A stretch of 30,530 bases of DNA from Streptomyces roseochromogenus subsp. oscitans DS 12.976 (GCF_000497445.1 NZ_CM002285.1:3051667-3082196), one strand, 5' to 3'. Counted from the stretch's first letter, positions 8,081 through 16,541 are shown. Translations and numbers: made by a program. The notes: generated from the sequence alone by a model not told the origin.

Positions 8081-8968
8081 ATGACGCCTATGACAGAGGT
8101 GGAGGGGCGGCGGGTCGCGCTCAGCAACCTGGAGAAGGTGCTGTATCCGGAGACCGGCTTCACCAAGGCGGAGCTGGTGCACTACTACGCGACCAGCGCC
8201 GATGTACTGCTGCCGCATCTGCGCGACCGGGCCGTGTCCTTCCTGCGCTACCCGGACGGCCCGGAGGGGCAGGTCTTCTTCACCAAGAACGTGCCGCCGG
8301 GTACGCCCGAGTGGGTCACCACCGCCGAGGTACCGCGGTCCTCCGCGGACAGTCCGGCTCGGATGGTCGTCGTACAGGATCTGCCGAGCCTCGTCTGGGC
8401 GGCGAATCTCGTCACCGAGTTCCATACGCATCAGTGGCTCGTGCGGGACCCGGACGAGGCCGACCGGCTGGTTTTCGATCTCGATCCGGGGGCGCCCGCG
8501 CACATCGTGCACTGCTGCGAGGTGGCCCTGTGGCTGCGCGAGCGGCTCGCGGCGGACGGCATCGAGGCGTACCCGAAGACGGCCGGGTCGAAGGGGCTGC
8601 ATCTGCTGGCGGCGGTGCGCGGAGGTTCACCCGAACGGGCTAGTGAGTACGCGAAGGCACTCGCCGTGGAGGCTGAGCGCGCCATGCCGCGGCTGGTGGT
8701 GCACCGGATGACGAAGAGCCTCCGGCCGGGGAAGGTGTTCGTCGACTGGAGCCAGAACGCGGCCCGCAAGACCACCGCCACGCCGTACACGCTGCGCGCC
8801 CGCCGGGTGCCGCTGGTGTCCGCGCCGGTGACCTGGGAGGAGGTGGCGGAGTGCGGTAGCCCGGCCCAGCTGGAGTTCCTGGCCGACGACATCGCTCCGC
8901 GGGTTCAGCGGTACGGGGACCTGCTGGCCGGGTTGCTGGATCCGGGGTCGGCCGCCGCGTTGCCCTGA
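8081..8968 (+). CDS. ligD: Stand-alone LigD polymerase/primase domain protein (NHEJ)
   Basis: A 295-residue archaeo-eukaryotic-primase-like polymerase domain of the LigD family, without ligase or phosphoesterase domains. Catalytic features are visible: the metal-binding pair in FDLDPG (D133, D135), the SKGLH motif (170-174) with His174, and the third carboxylate in VDWSQN (D222). It should fill or extend ends, often with ribonucleotides, during Ku-dependent joining; a ligase would come from elsewhere in the genome. It is divergent from ku, an arrangement that implies co-regulation. ATG 8081 and ATG 8090 are both possible; neither has a strong Shine-Dalgarno. After the stop there are 83 bp without a gene, with TTGCCCTGAG twice (8960 and 8982), before a convergent gene. 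Confidence 0.93.
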   Translation: MTPMTEVEGRRVALSNLEKVLYPETGFTKAELVHYYATSADVLLPHLRDRAVSFLRYPDGPEGQVFFTKNVPPGTPEWVTTAEVPRSSADSPARMVVVQDLPSLVWAANLVTEFHTHQWLVRDPDEADRLVFDLDPGAPAHIVHCCEVALWLRERLAADGIEAYPKTAGSKGLHLLAAVRGGSPERASEYAKALAVEAERAMPRLVVHRMTKSLRPGKVFVDWSQNAARKTTATPYTLRARRVPLVSAPVTWEEVAECGSPAQLEFLADDIAPRVQRYGDLLAGLLDPGSAAALP

Positions 8969-9051
8969 GCTGCCGCTTCCTTGCCCTGAGTTGTCGTTGC
9001 CGTCGCCGTTGCCCGGCCGGGGCCGAAACCCGCCCCGCCCCTCCCCCGGAC

Positions 9052-9855
9052 CTACACCCTCTCCCACAGGTTCCGGTCCCGCGCCATCGCGTGCAGCGCC
9101 TCCACGTCCCCCGGCTTCAGCACCCCGCCCAGCCGGGCCAGCCCCGTCAGCTCGGTGTCCTGGAGGATCCGTACCGTGCGCGGCTGGGCGGTCATGGTCA
9201 GCTCGGCCGGGCCGGCCAGAGCCAGCACCGGGCGTACCTCGGCGGTCAGGGCGTAGGAGGCCCGGTCGGCGAGGGCGCGCTGCCGGCGCAGCAGTGGCTC
9301 GGCCTCCCGGCGGCCTACGGCGACCATCGGGTCGGCGACCAGGACCCGGGTCTTGCGGGCGTACAGGGCGTGCAGGGCGAAGAGGCCGCCTGGGCCGAGC
9401 AGCAGATGGTGGATGCGGTCGCCGCCGGGCAGGCCTATGGAGTGCAAGGTGTGCCAGCCGGCGCCCTCCAGGGCGTCCAGGGCCGCGCCGACGGTCTCCT
9501 CGGCGGCCAGGGCGCGGCGGCGCGGGTCGGGGCGCAGCCGGTGGGCGGGGCCCGGGTCGCGGTCGAGGGCGATGAGGAGGGCCTCGCCGGGGCGGTTGGG
9601 TGCCAGGTCGTCGTCCGGGTGCAGGGTCAGCCGGGCGAGTTCCGCGGGGGTCGGAACCGGGGGCGGGCCCACGGTCACCGGGCCGGTCAGGAACGGTTCC
9701 AGCGCTTGGAGTACGTCGTCTCTGCTGTCCTCGCCGAGCAGGTTGACCCGGCCTGTCTCACGGTCGTACCAGGCGACATTGGATCCGTCCGGGCGGCAGA
9801 CGTACAGCCGTTCCCGGCCGTGCCGATTGGCCGGCACCACGCGCAGTGCGCTCAT
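9052..9855 (-). CDS. NERD (nuclease-related) domain protein
   Basis: A 267-residue protein with a NERD-like segment around residues 115-170 (ALDALEGAGWHTLHSIGLPG, then HHLLLGPGGLFALHA), the pattern of helix, glycine loop and central strands found in NERD proteins of the restriction-endonuclease-like fold. The catalytic acid and Lys pattern is not clean (DRIHH, ARKTRV), so nuclease activity is uncertain. The N-terminal ~110 residues form a separate region beginning with a strand-rich segment (RLYVCRPDGSNVAWYDRETG). ATG 9855 is preceded by GAGGGGTGAT about 9 nt away. It faces ligD-pol tail to tail. Beside a DNA-repair pair a nucleic-acid role is attractive but unproven. Confidence 0.7.
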   Translation of the reverse strand: MSALRVVPANRHGRERLYVCRPDGSNVAWYDRETGRVNLLGEDSRDDVLQALEPFLTGPVTVGPPPVPTPAELARLTLHPDDDLAPNRPGEALLIALDRDPGPAHRLRPDPRRRALAAEETVGAALDALEGAGWHTLHSIGLPGGDRIHHLLLGPGGLFALHALYARKTRVLVADPMVAVGRREAEPLLRRQRALADRASYALTAEVRPVLALAGPAELTMTAQPRTVRILQDTELTGLARLGGVLKPGDVEALHAMARDRNLWERV

Positions 9856-10189
9856 GCGCCATCACCCCTCGACCATGGGAACAGGCCCGGGCTCCCGGGG
9901 CAAGACCGGTTACCGTGGAGGTCGGCTCCGCGAGGGGGAGTTGGTGAGGCGCTGTCGCGGGTCCGCGGAACGCGGTCCGACGGCCCGGCGTACCGGCCCC
10001 GGAGAGCCCGTGGAGACGGCCGCGTGGCACCCGCCGCCCGGTGCCGACCGCTGGACGAACTCGCCGAACCGCCGAGTAGCCTCTCCCGAAGGTGCACCCT
10101 CACGGGTGCAAAAAGGACGTACATACGAAATTCTTCGTCTACGAATAAGGTGTACGGGGCCCCACCGACCCCGACGCCCCAGGAGAACC
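9856..10189. other. 334-bp intergenic region with two inverted repeats
   Basis: No convincing gene is visible. Near the lipoprotein gene there is a perfect hairpin, TGCACCC (10093-10099) / TCAC loop / GGGTGCA (10104-10110), followed by five A residues. Next comes ACGAA (10125-10129) / ATTC / TTCGT (10134-10138) and another ACGAAT at 10141. The first could be a weak terminator or operator; the second overlaps the expected promoter area of the lipoprotein-kinase operon. Confidence 0.45.
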
Positions 10190-10978
10190 GTGCCAGCCCG
10201 CCGTCCCGTGCGCACCGCCCTCGCCGTGGCCGCCGTCGCCCTGCTGTCGGCGGCAGCCGTGGCCTGCGGGGATGCCGGCGGGCTGCGGGGCGCGGGTGCG
10301 ACCGCCCCCGCCGTCAGCCCGGCCAAGCTCTGGCCCGACCTGCGTCCGGCGTCCAGCCCCGCCTACCCCTACGCGGTGGCGACCAGAGAGGTCGTCAAGG
10401 GGATCACGGTCCCCGGCGACGACATCCACAAGGTGGACCCGGTGGACGTGGTCGAGGCCGAGATCAAGGCGCATCCGGACGACTACGGCTCGAAGGGGGC
10501 GTACCACGCGACCGTGGACCGGCTGAAGGACTGCCGGCCCGGCGGCGACGAGGCCCGCTGCCCGCTGCTGACGCCGTACTACCGGGATCTCACGGGCGAC
10601 GGCCGGGACGACATGACGCTCGGCTTCCGGCTCTACCCGACCAACCAGACGGCCGTACGGGTCTACACCGTCGAGAAGCACAAGCTGGTGCAGGTGCTGG
10701 CCGACAACGACGCGATCATCGGCGTGGAGCTGGCCGGCCGGGCGCTGATCGAGCGCTCGCCGGCCGATATCTCCGGCTACGAGTACCGCACCACCTGGGT
10801 GTGGGACCCGGGGCAGCGCGCGATGGTGTTCTCGCGCGACGAGTATCTGCACACCGGTAAGGGCCGGCGCACCGAGAAGCCCTCGCCGTCCGTCACGCCG
10901 TCTCCCTCGCCGTCCGTCGCACCGTCCACCACGCCGTCCGTCACGCCGTCCGCCGCCGCCTCCGCGAGCGCGCGATGA
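10190..10978 (+). CDS. Putative lipoprotein upstream of a sensor kinase
   Basis: A 262-residue protein with a type II signal: Arg-rich start, hydrophobic stretch, then a lipobox ending AVAC with the lipidated Cys at residue 26. The mature part is mostly hydrophilic and contains DLTGDGRDD near 140, a Ca-binding-like or FG-GAP-like loop that often precedes a strand (MTLGFRLY). The last ~35 residues are a Ser/Pro/Thr-rich tail, encoded by a low-complexity CCGTCC-type DNA repeat at about 10883-10965. GTG 10190 is preceded by AGGAG at 10181-10185. Its TGA overlaps the ATG of the kinase gene (ATGA), so the two are coupled. A lipoprotein coupled to a sensor kinase recalls cseA/cseC of the SigE envelope-stress system, but no response regulator or sigma factor is nearby. 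Likely role: extracytoplasmic partner or modulator of the kinase (inference). Confidence 0.8.
   Translation: MPARRPVRTALAVAAVALLSAAAVACGDAGGLRGAGATAPAVSPAKLWPDLRPASSPAYPYAVATREVVKGITVPGDDIHKVDPVDVVEAEIKAHPDDYGSKGAYHATVDRLKDCRPGGDEARCPLLTPYYRDLTGDGRDDMTLGFRLYPTNQTAVRVYTVEKHKLVQVLADNDAIIGVELAGRALIERSPADISGYEYRTTWVWDPGQRAMVFSRDEYLHTGKGRRTEKPSPSVTPSPSPSVAPSTTPSVTPSAAASASAR
10883..10965 (+). repeat. Ser/Pro low-complexity coding repeat
   Basis: Short imperfect CCGTCCGTC/CGCCGTC repeats encode the C-terminal PSPSVTPS-type tail of the lipoprotein. Such tails are typical flexible extracytoplasmic linkers and are prone to length variation. Confidence 0.6.
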
Positions 10979-12225
10979 GGCTCGCGCTCCCCCGCTGGGC
11001 GGGACCGCTCGCCGTGAAGGCGGCCGCGTTCATCACGGTGATGTGCTGTGCGCTGGCCGCGCTGCTCGGCGTCCTGGTGCATGTCTCGGTGACCAACCAG
11101 ACCGTCGGCCAGGCCCGCGATCTGGCGCTGTCCCGCCTCGTGGACGCCACCCAGGACTACGAGGCCGGGGACACGCTGATGCCGAGTGCCGGGGTGGACC
11201 CCTCGGGGCTGCCCGCGCCGCTGCGGGCGCTGGCGGCGGCCGGTAAGCGCGGCACGATGGTCTCCTCGTACCAGGGGCGGCCGACGATGTGGGCGGCGGG
11301 TCCGGTGGCCGGGCACCGGGCGCTGGCCGTGGCGGTCGACTACTCGCAGCAGGCCCGCACCATCGCCGGGCTCGACAAATCGATTCTTTGGTCGTCGGGG
11401 CTCGCGATCGGGGCGACGGTGCTGGTCGGCGTGTTCGGGGTGACCCGGGTGACCCGGCGGCTGCACGGCACCGCGCGGGTGGCCCGGCGGATCAGCGGCG
11501 GCGACCTGGACGCGCGCGTCGACGACCCCCGTACGAAGGACGCGTCCCGTCCGCAGGACGAGGTGGCCGCGGTGGCGGCGGCCCTGGACACCATGGCGTC
11601 GACCCTGCAGAGCAAGCTGCTGAGCGAGCAGCGGTTCACCGCGGACGTGGCGCACGAGCTGCGCACCCCGCTGACCGGGCTGCACGCGGCGGCGGAGCTG
11701 CTGCCGCCGGGCCGGCCGACGGAGCTGGTGCGGGACCGGGTGGCGGCCCTGCGCACCCTCACCGAGGACCTGCTGGAGATCTCCCGGCTGGACACCGGGC
11801 GGGAGAAGCCGGCCGTGGACACCGAGGAGCTGGGGGCGCTGGCCCGGCGGGTGGTACGGGCCTCGGGCACCGACACAGAGGTGCGCGTCCTCACCGACGC
11901 GCGGGTGGAGACCGACCGGCGGCGGCTGGAGCGGGTGCTGGGGAATCTGGTGGCCAACGCGCACAAGCACGGGGGGCCACCGGTGGTGGTGACCGTGAAC
12001 GGGGCCGTGGTGACCGTGCGGGATCACGGGGGCGGGTATCCGGAGTATCTGGTGGCCCATGGGCCGCAGCGGTTCCGTACGGAGGGCGGGGCCACCGGGC
12101 ACGGGCTGGGGCTGACCATCGCGCTGGGGCAGGCGGAGGTCCTGGGGGCCAAGCTGTTCTTCGCCAACGCGATCGATGGGGGCGCGGTCGCCACGCTGGT
12201 CCTGCCCGTGGTGGAGAGGCGGTAG
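10975..12225 (+). CDS. Sensor histidine kinase without an adjacent response regulator
   Basis: A 416-residue membrane kinase. Transmembrane helices lie at about 13-38 and 138-158 and bracket an extracytoplasmic loop of about 100 residues. A HAMP-like segment follows (about 160-212), then the DHp with FTADVAHELRTPLTG (phosphoacceptor His227), the N box LGNLVANAHKH (322-332), the G1 box DHGGGYP (350-356) and a G2 box GHGLGL (375-380). The catalytic core is short but complete. The ATG overlaps the stop of the lipoprotein gene by 4 nt. Immediately downstream are the SEDS and PBP genes, so envelope or peptidoglycan status is a plausible signal. No response regulator gene is present anywhere in the window, so this is an orphan kinase with a partner elsewhere. 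Confidence 0.92.
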   Translation: MRLALPRWAGPLAVKAAAFITVMCCALAALLGVLVHVSVTNQTVGQARDLALSRLVDATQDYEAGDTLMPSAGVDPSGLPAPLRALAAAGKRGTMVSSYQGRPTMWAAGPVAGHRALAVAVDYSQQARTIAGLDKSILWSSGLAIGATVLVGVFGVTRVTRRLHGTARVARRISGGDLDARVDDPRTKDASRPQDEVAAVAAALDTMASTLQSKLLSEQRFTADVAHELRTPLTGLHAAAELLPPGRPTELVRDRVAALRTLTEDLLEISRLDTGREKPAVDTEELGALARRVVRASGTDTEVRVLTDARVETDRRRLERVLGNLVANAHKHGGPPVVVTVNGAVVTVRDHGGGYPEYLVAHGPQRFRTEGGATGHGLGLTIALGQAEVLGAKLFFANAIDGGAVATLVLPVVERR

Positions 12226-12231
12226 AGGGCT

Positions 12232-12244
12232 CGGGGCCGCCCCG
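12232..12244 (+). terminator. Weak GC hairpin after the kinase gene
   Basis: CGGGG (12232-12236), a CCG loop and CCCCG (12240-12244) lie 7 nt after the kinase stop codon, with no U-tract. This could be a weak stop between the kinase operon and the SEDS gene, but a five-pair hairpin is common by chance at this GC content. Confidence 0.2.
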
Positions 12245-12294
12245 CCCCGCGCCACGCTGGCGCCAGGGCCTGCACACAAGACGGCCTATTTGGG

Positions 12295-12300
12295 TAGGTT
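12295..12300 (+). promoter_or_regulatory. -10 hexamer TAGGTT of a predicted leaderless promoter
   Basis: TAGGTT is followed by exactly 6 nt and then the ATG of the SEDS gene. That places the predicted transcription start on the start codon itself. No recognisable -35 is present, and only a stray AGG inside the hexamer could act as a Shine-Dalgarno. Confidence 0.5.
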
Positions 12301-12306
12301 CCGGGC

Positions 12307-13668
12307 ATGACCAAGGCCGGAACCACCGTGGCGGCGGCACACGCTCGCGCACCCGTCGTACGCCTCCCCCGGCGCCGTGGCATCGAACTCGCCCTGATCG
12401 TGCTGGCCGTGCTGCTGTCCGTGTACGGCTACTGCGCGGTGGGGATCGCACGGACCGGCACGGTCCCGCCCGGTGCCGCCGGTTACGGCGCCGGGCTCGG
12501 CGTGCTGGCCCTGTTGGCGCATGTCGTGGTGCGCATCCGGGCGCCGTACGCCGATCCGCTGTTCCTGCCGATCGCCGTGCTGCTCAACGGGCTCGGGCTG
12601 GTCCTGATCTACCGGCTGGACCTGGAGACCCCGCACAACCAGGCGGCCCCGGCCCAGCTGGTGTGGTCCACGCTCGGGTTCGGGCTGTTCATCGCCGTGG
12701 TGCTGGTGCTGCGCGACCACCGGGTGCTGCAGCGGTACTCGTATGTGTGGGTGGCCTCCGCGCTCGGGCTGCTCGCGCTGCCGATCCTGTTCCCGGCGGT
12801 CAACGGCGCCCGTATCTGGCTGCGGCTCGCCGGATTCTCCATCCAGCCGGGCGAGTTCGCGAAGGTGCTGCTCGCGGTGTTCTTCGCCGCCTATCTGGCC
12901 GCCAACCGCAACGCGCTGGCGTACACGGGCCGCCGGCTGTGGCTGCTGCAGTTCCCGACCGGGCGGGTGCTCGGCCCGATCGTCACGATCTGGCTGCTGA
13001 GCGTCGGGGTGCTGGTCCTGGAGCGGGACCTCGGCACCTCGCTGCTGTTCTTCGGGCTGTTCGTGGTGCTGCTGTACGTCGCCACGGGGCGGACGGGCTG
13101 GATCGCGGTGGGGCTGGTGCTCGCCGTGCTGGGGGCCGTCGCCGTGGGCCGGTTCGAGCCGCATGTGAACCAGCGGATCGAGGACTGGCTGCACCCCTTC
13201 CGCACCATCGAGGCCGGACAGGGGCCCAACCAGCTCTCGCAGTCGCTGTTCGCCTTCGCGGCGGGCGGAGTGCTCGGCACCGGTCTCGGGCTCGGGCACT
13301 CCATCCTCATCGGCTTCGCCGCCAAGTCGGACTTCATCCTGGCCACGGCCGGCGAGGAACTGGGGCTCACCGGGCTCGCGGCGATCTTCCTGCTGTACGC
13401 CCTGCTGGTGGAGCGCGGCTATCGGGCGGGCCGCGCCCTGCGGGAGCCCTTCGGCCGGCTGCTCGCGGTCGGGCTCGCCTCGCTCCTGGCGCTGCAGGTG
13501 TTCGTGATCGCGGGCGGGGTCACCGGGCTGATCCCGCTGACCGGCATGGCGATGCCGTTCCTCGCCCAGGGCGGCTCCTCGGTGGTCACCAACTGGGTGA
13601 TCGTGGCGCTGCTGATCCGGGTGAGCGACTCGGCGCGCAGCCAGTACGACGGACAGGAGGCGGCGTGA
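12307..13668 (+). CDS. SEDS-family peptidoglycan glycosyltransferase (FtsW/RodA/SpoVE)
   Basis: A 453-residue polytopic membrane protein with about ten hydrophobic segments beginning near residue 25. The family signature is clear: NGARIWL near 166-172, QPGEFAK (180-186), the catalytic-Asp segment ERDLGTSLL (Asp241), and the C-terminal GLIPLTGMAMPFLAQGGSS. SEDS proteins polymerise lipid II into glycan strands and work with a class B PBP, which is exactly the next gene (GTGA overlap). Streptomyces chromosomes carry several SEDS/PBP pairs, so I do not assign ftsW or rodA. The ~20-residue N-terminal cytoplasmic extension is normal for actinobacterial members. A -10 hexamer immediately before ATG suggests leaderless transcription of the pair. 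Confidence 0.94.
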   Translation: MTKAGTTVAAAHARAPVVRLPRRRGIELALIVLAVLLSVYGYCAVGIARTGTVPPGAAGYGAGLGVLALLAHVVVRIRAPYADPLFLPIAVLLNGLGLVLIYRLDLETPHNQAAPAQLVWSTLGFGLFIAVVLVLRDHRVLQRYSYVWVASALGLLALPILFPAVNGARIWLRLAGFSIQPGEFAKVLLAVFFAAYLAANRNALAYTGRRLWLLQFPTGRVLGPIVTIWLLSVGVLVLERDLGTSLLFFGLFVVLLYVATGRTGWIAVGLVLAVLGAVAVGRFEPHVNQRIEDWLHPFRTIEAGQGPNQLSQSLFAFAAGGVLGTGLGLGHSILIGFAAKSDFILATAGEELGLTGLAAIFLLYALLVERGYRAGRALREPFGRLLAVGLASLLALQVFVIAGGVTGLIPLTGMAMPFLAQGGSSVVTNWVIVALLIRVSDSARSQYDGQEAA

Positions 13669-15149
13669 GCGACTACGGGGGCGGGCGGCCGATGGCCCGC
13701 TACATCCGGCACGCCTGTGCGTTCTGCGCGCTGCTGCTGGCGGCGCTGCTGGTCAACGCGGCCCGGGTGCAGGTGGTGCAGTCGGGGGTGTACGACGACA
13801 GTCCGGCCAACCGGCGCGGCGCGATCGCCCGGTACGGCCAGCCGCGGGGCGACATCCTGGTCGGCGACCAGCCGGTCACCGGCTCCGTGGACACCGGCGA
13901 GCAGCTGCGCTTCGAACGCAGCTACAAGGACGGCCCGTTGTACGCCCCGGTCACCGGCTTCGCCTCGCAGTCGTACGGCACGACGTTCCTGGAGCACGCC
14001 GGGGACGGGGTGCTCTCCGGCACGGATCCGATGCTCTCGCCGCTGCCGCTGTGGAGCGGCGTGACGCGCGGCCGCGGCCGGGTCGGGAACGTCGTCACGA
14101 CACTGAACCCGGGCGCGCAGCAGGCCGCGTACCGGGGGCTGGCCGGGCGCAAGGGCGCGGTGGCCGCGATCGAGCCGGCGACGGGGCGCATCCTGGCGCT
14201 GGTGTCGAGTCCGTCGTACGACCCCGGGCAGCTGTCCGGCAACGGCGAGGCGGTGGCCTCGGCGTGGGCGCGGCTCAACCACGACCCGGAGAAGCCGATG
14301 CTCAACCGGGCGGTACGGCAGACCTATCCGCCGGGGTCGACGTTCAAGGTGGTCACCGCGGCGGCGGCGCTGGACGCGGGCGTGATCACCGACCTGGACG
14401 CGCCCACCGACTCACCCGACCCCTACCGGCTGCCCGGGACCACGACCCGGCTCACCAACGAGGGCGACGGCTGCGGCGACGCCTCGCTGCGGTCGGCGTT
14501 CGAGTGGTCCTGCAACACCGTGTTCGCCAAGCTCGGCGTGGACGTCGGGGCGAAGGACATGACCGCCACGGCGGCCGCGTTCGGGTTCAACGACGCCGGG
14601 CTGCGCATCCCCTTCTCGGTCGCGCCCAGCACCTTCGACACCCACGTGGACCGGGCGCAGCTGGCGCTGTCGTCGATCGGGCAGTACAACACGCGGGCCA
14701 CACCCCTGCAGATGGCGATGGTGTCGGCGGCCGTGGCCAACGGCGGTCAGCTGCGCACGCCGTATCTGGTGGAGCGGACGACCCGGACGAGCGGTGTGAC
14801 GCTCGCCGGGAGCGGGGCGCATCCGCTGCGGCAGGTGATGAGCCCCTCGACGGCCGCACGGCTGAAGGAGCTGATGACGGACGTGGTCCGGGAGGGCACC
14901 GGCCGGCGTGCGGCCATCCGCGGCGCCCTCGTCGGCGGCAAGACCGGAACCGCGCAGCACGGGGTCGGCAACTCCGGTGCGCCGTACGCCTGGTTCGTCT
15001 CCTGGGCGCAGCCCGACGACCAGCCGCAGTCGCAGGTGGCGGTCGCGGTGGTGGTGGAGGACGCCTCGGCGAACCGGGGCGAGATCAGCGGCGGCGGGGT
15101 CGCGGCGCCGATCGCGCAGGGGGTGATGCGGGCGGTTCTCGGCCTGTGA
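13665..15149 (+). CDS. Class B penicillin-binding protein (transpeptidase), partner of the SEDS protein
   Basis: A 494-residue protein with one N-terminal membrane anchor (about 14-34), a short pedestal region and a penicillin-binding transpeptidase domain. Active-site motifs are complete: STFK (Ser225 to Lys228), SCN (282-284) and KTG (426-428, in GGKTGTAQ). It cross-links peptides on glycan strands made by the SEDS partner. The GTG start lies within the stop of the preceding gene (GTGA) and is preceded by AGGAGG at 13655-13660, indicating tight coupling. An internal ATG at 13692 is a weaker alternative. The pedestal is short for a PBP2/PBP3 and there are no PASTA repeats, as in other actinobacterial PbpA-like proteins. 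Confidence 0.94.
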   Translation: MSDYGGGRPMARYIRHACAFCALLLAALLVNAARVQVVQSGVYDDSPANRRGAIARYGQPRGDILVGDQPVTGSVDTGEQLRFERSYKDGPLYAPVTGFASQSYGTTFLEHAGDGVLSGTDPMLSPLPLWSGVTRGRGRVGNVVTTLNPGAQQAAYRGLAGRKGAVAAIEPATGRILALVSSPSYDPGQLSGNGEAVASAWARLNHDPEKPMLNRAVRQTYPPGSTFKVVTAAAALDAGVITDLDAPTDSPDPYRLPGTTTRLTNEGDGCGDASLRSAFEWSCNTVFAKLGVDVGAKDMTATAAAFGFNDAGLRIPFSVAPSTFDTHVDRAQLALSSIGQYNTRATPLQMAMVSAAVANGGQLRTPYLVERTTRTSGVTLAGSGAHPLRQVMSPSTAARLKELMTDVVREGTGRRAAIRGALVGGKTGTAQHGVGNSGAPYAWFVSWAQPDDQPQSQVAVAVVVEDASANRGEISGGGVAAPIAQGVMRAVLGL

Positions 15150-15181
15150 GACGGGGGGTGCCGACGCCGGCCGCGCCGACC

Positions 15182-15187
15182 TACCGT
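15182..15187 (+). promoter_or_regulatory. -10 hexamer TACCGT of a predicted leaderless promoter
   Basis: TACCGT is followed by 6 nt and then ATG 15194, the same geometry as before the SEDS gene. There is no Shine-Dalgarno sequence in the 33 bases after the PBP stop codon. Confidence 0.45.
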
Positions 15188-15193
15188 TCGGTC

Positions 15194-15691
15194 ATGACGG
15201 ATACCGCAGCGGCGTACGATCTCGCCGAGGTCAATATCGCCCGCCTCAAGTTCCCTTTGGATTCACCCCAGTTGAAGGACTTCGTCGACGCGCTCGACCC
15301 GGTCAACGCGACGGCGGACGCCGCGGACGGCTTCGTCTGGCGGCTGCGGAGCGACACCGGAAACGCCACCGACATCCCCGTGTTCGGCGACGAGTGGCTC
15401 ATCATCAACATGTCGACATGGCGGGACGCGAACGCGCTCACGGCGTTCATGTACCAGGGGCAGCACCGGGAGTTGCTGGCCCGGCGCAGGGACTGGTTCG
15501 AGAAGCTCGAGGAGGCGGTGACCACGCTGTGGTGGGTGCCGGCCGGCCACCGCCCGACCGTGGCCGAGGCGGAGGACCGGCTGCTGCACCTGAGGGCGCA
15601 CGGCGCGACACCGTACGCCTTCACGCTGCGGACGACGTTCCCGGCGCCCCAGTCGTCCAAGGACGCGGCCGGGGTCAGCCGATCGGCTTGA
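15194..15691 (+). CDS. DUF3291 domain protein
   Basis: A 165-residue soluble protein matching the DUF3291 pattern: LAEVNIARLKFPLDSPQ at the start, FGDEWLIINMSTW mid-way, then FMYQGQHRELLARRRDWFE and WWVPAGHRPTVAEAEDRL. The family resembles a dimeric alpha/beta barrel of the heme-/antibiotic-monooxygenase type; its biochemical role is not established. It overlaps the 3' end of the convergent membrane-protein gene by 17 bp. No signal peptide or membrane segment is present. Confidence 0.85.
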   Translation: MTDTAAAYDLAEVNIARLKFPLDSPQLKDFVDALDPVNATADAADGFVWRLRSDTGNATDIPVFGDEWLIINMSTWRDANALTAFMYQGQHRELLARRRDWFEKLEEAVTTLWWVPAGHRPTVAEAEDRLLHLRAHGATPYAFTLRTTFPAPQSSKDAAGVSRSA

Positions 15692-16535
15692 CCGCCTCGG
15701 ACCGGATCTCAAGGGTGTTCTTCGCGAGCGCCCCCAGGTCGACGTCCGACGGGTTCTGTGACGCGAGCGGCGTGTTCACGGTGGCGACCGTGGCGCCCGT
15801 GTTGCCGTCGGCCCAGGCGCACATGGGCACGGTGATCTTCGTGCCCATCTGCTCCTGGGTGATCACCTCGCAGGTGATCGTCACACCGCTCAGGCCGAAG
15901 TCCTTCGCGGGGACGGCGACCGTGGCGCCCGCGCCCCCGGCGGCACCCTTCATCATGTTCTTGCGGGCCGCGTCGCCGTTCTTGAACCGGCCGTACATGC
16001 CCGACACCACCAGGGTGCCCTTGGTCGCGTCGCCGCCCACGTCGTAGGAGCCGACCACGCCGTGGATGTCCTTGGCGTCCCAGGCCCCGTCGGCCTCGTC
16101 CTCGATCTTCTTGCCCTCGGTGCCGGAGAGGTCCTGGGCGAGCCGGTACTTCCCGGCGAGCAGGGTCTGGGGCAGGGTCAGCTTGTTCTTCGCCTCGGGG
16201 AAGCCGCTGCCGGCCGCCATCCCGATCAGCAGGACGAGCGCCACGACGACCGCCGCGACGGCGCCGCCCACGATCCCGAGGATCAGCCCGACCCGCCGCC
16301 TCTTCGGCAGCGGGGCCATGGGCGGCGCACCCCAGGGGTACGGCTGCCGGCCGTAGGGCTGCTGGGGCGGGTACGGCTGCGGCGGGTACGGGGAGCCGTA
16401 CGGGCCGGGGGCGGCCTGCGAAGGCTGCTGGCCGTACGGGCCGGGGGCCGCCTGCGGAGGCTGCTGGCCGTACGGGTACGGCGGCTGCTGGGGGCCGTTG
16501 GGATACGGCTGCTGCGGGGGCGGAGGCATGGACAC
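15675..16535 (-). CDS. Pro/Gln/Tyr-rich single-pass membrane protein of unknown function
   Basis: A 286-residue protein with a cytoplasmic N-terminal region (1-78) rich in Pro, Gln, Tyr and Gly, a KRRR stop-transfer-like cluster (78-81), one transmembrane helix (about 82-108) and an extracytoplasmic C-terminal domain of about 175 residues with two Cys residues (in TITCEV and VPMCAW) that could pair. This is a common actinobacterial layout of poly-Pro tail, one helix and an exported domain; I do not assign a family. GTG 16535 is preceded at 6 nt by TAGCCT, a -10 hexamer, so the message is probably leaderless; ATG 16529 is two codons downstream. Two palindromic boxes lie at the promoter. The 3' end overlaps the convergent DUF3291 gene. 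Confidence 0.8.
   Translation of the reverse strand: MSMPPPPQQPYPNGPQQPPYPYGQQPPQAAPGPYGQQPSQAAPGPYGSPYPPQPYPPQQPYGRQPYPWGAPPMAPLPKRRRVGLILGIVGGAVAAVVVALVLLIGMAAGSGFPEAKNKLTLPQTLLAGKYRLAQDLSGTEGKKIEDEADGAWDAKDIHGVVGSYDVGGDATKGTLVVSGMYGRFKNGDAARKNMMKGAAGGAGATVAVPAKDFGLSGVTITCEVITQEQMGTKITVPMCAWADGNTGATVATVNTPLASQNPSDVDLGALAKNTLEIRSEAVKPIG
16396..16476. repeat. 36-bp coding tandem repeat
   Basis: Two near-identical 36-bp units (16396-16431 and 16432-16467) plus the start of a third encode the repeated GPYGQQP(P/S)QAAP segment in the Pro/Gln/Tyr-rich tail of the membrane protein. Confidence 0.85.
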
Positions 16536-16541
16536 GCCCGG

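Noticed and set aside
9856..10124. Overlapping small frames on both strands in the NERD/lipoprotein gap
   Set aside because: Arg/Pro/Gly-rich low-complexity translations typical of non-coding high-GC DNA, no good ribosome-binding site.
11289..13664. Upstream extension of the PBP frame through the kinase and SEDS genes
   Set aside because: The stretch is an open frame without domain content; the real start is GTG 13665, set by AGGAGG and the overlap with the SEDS stop.
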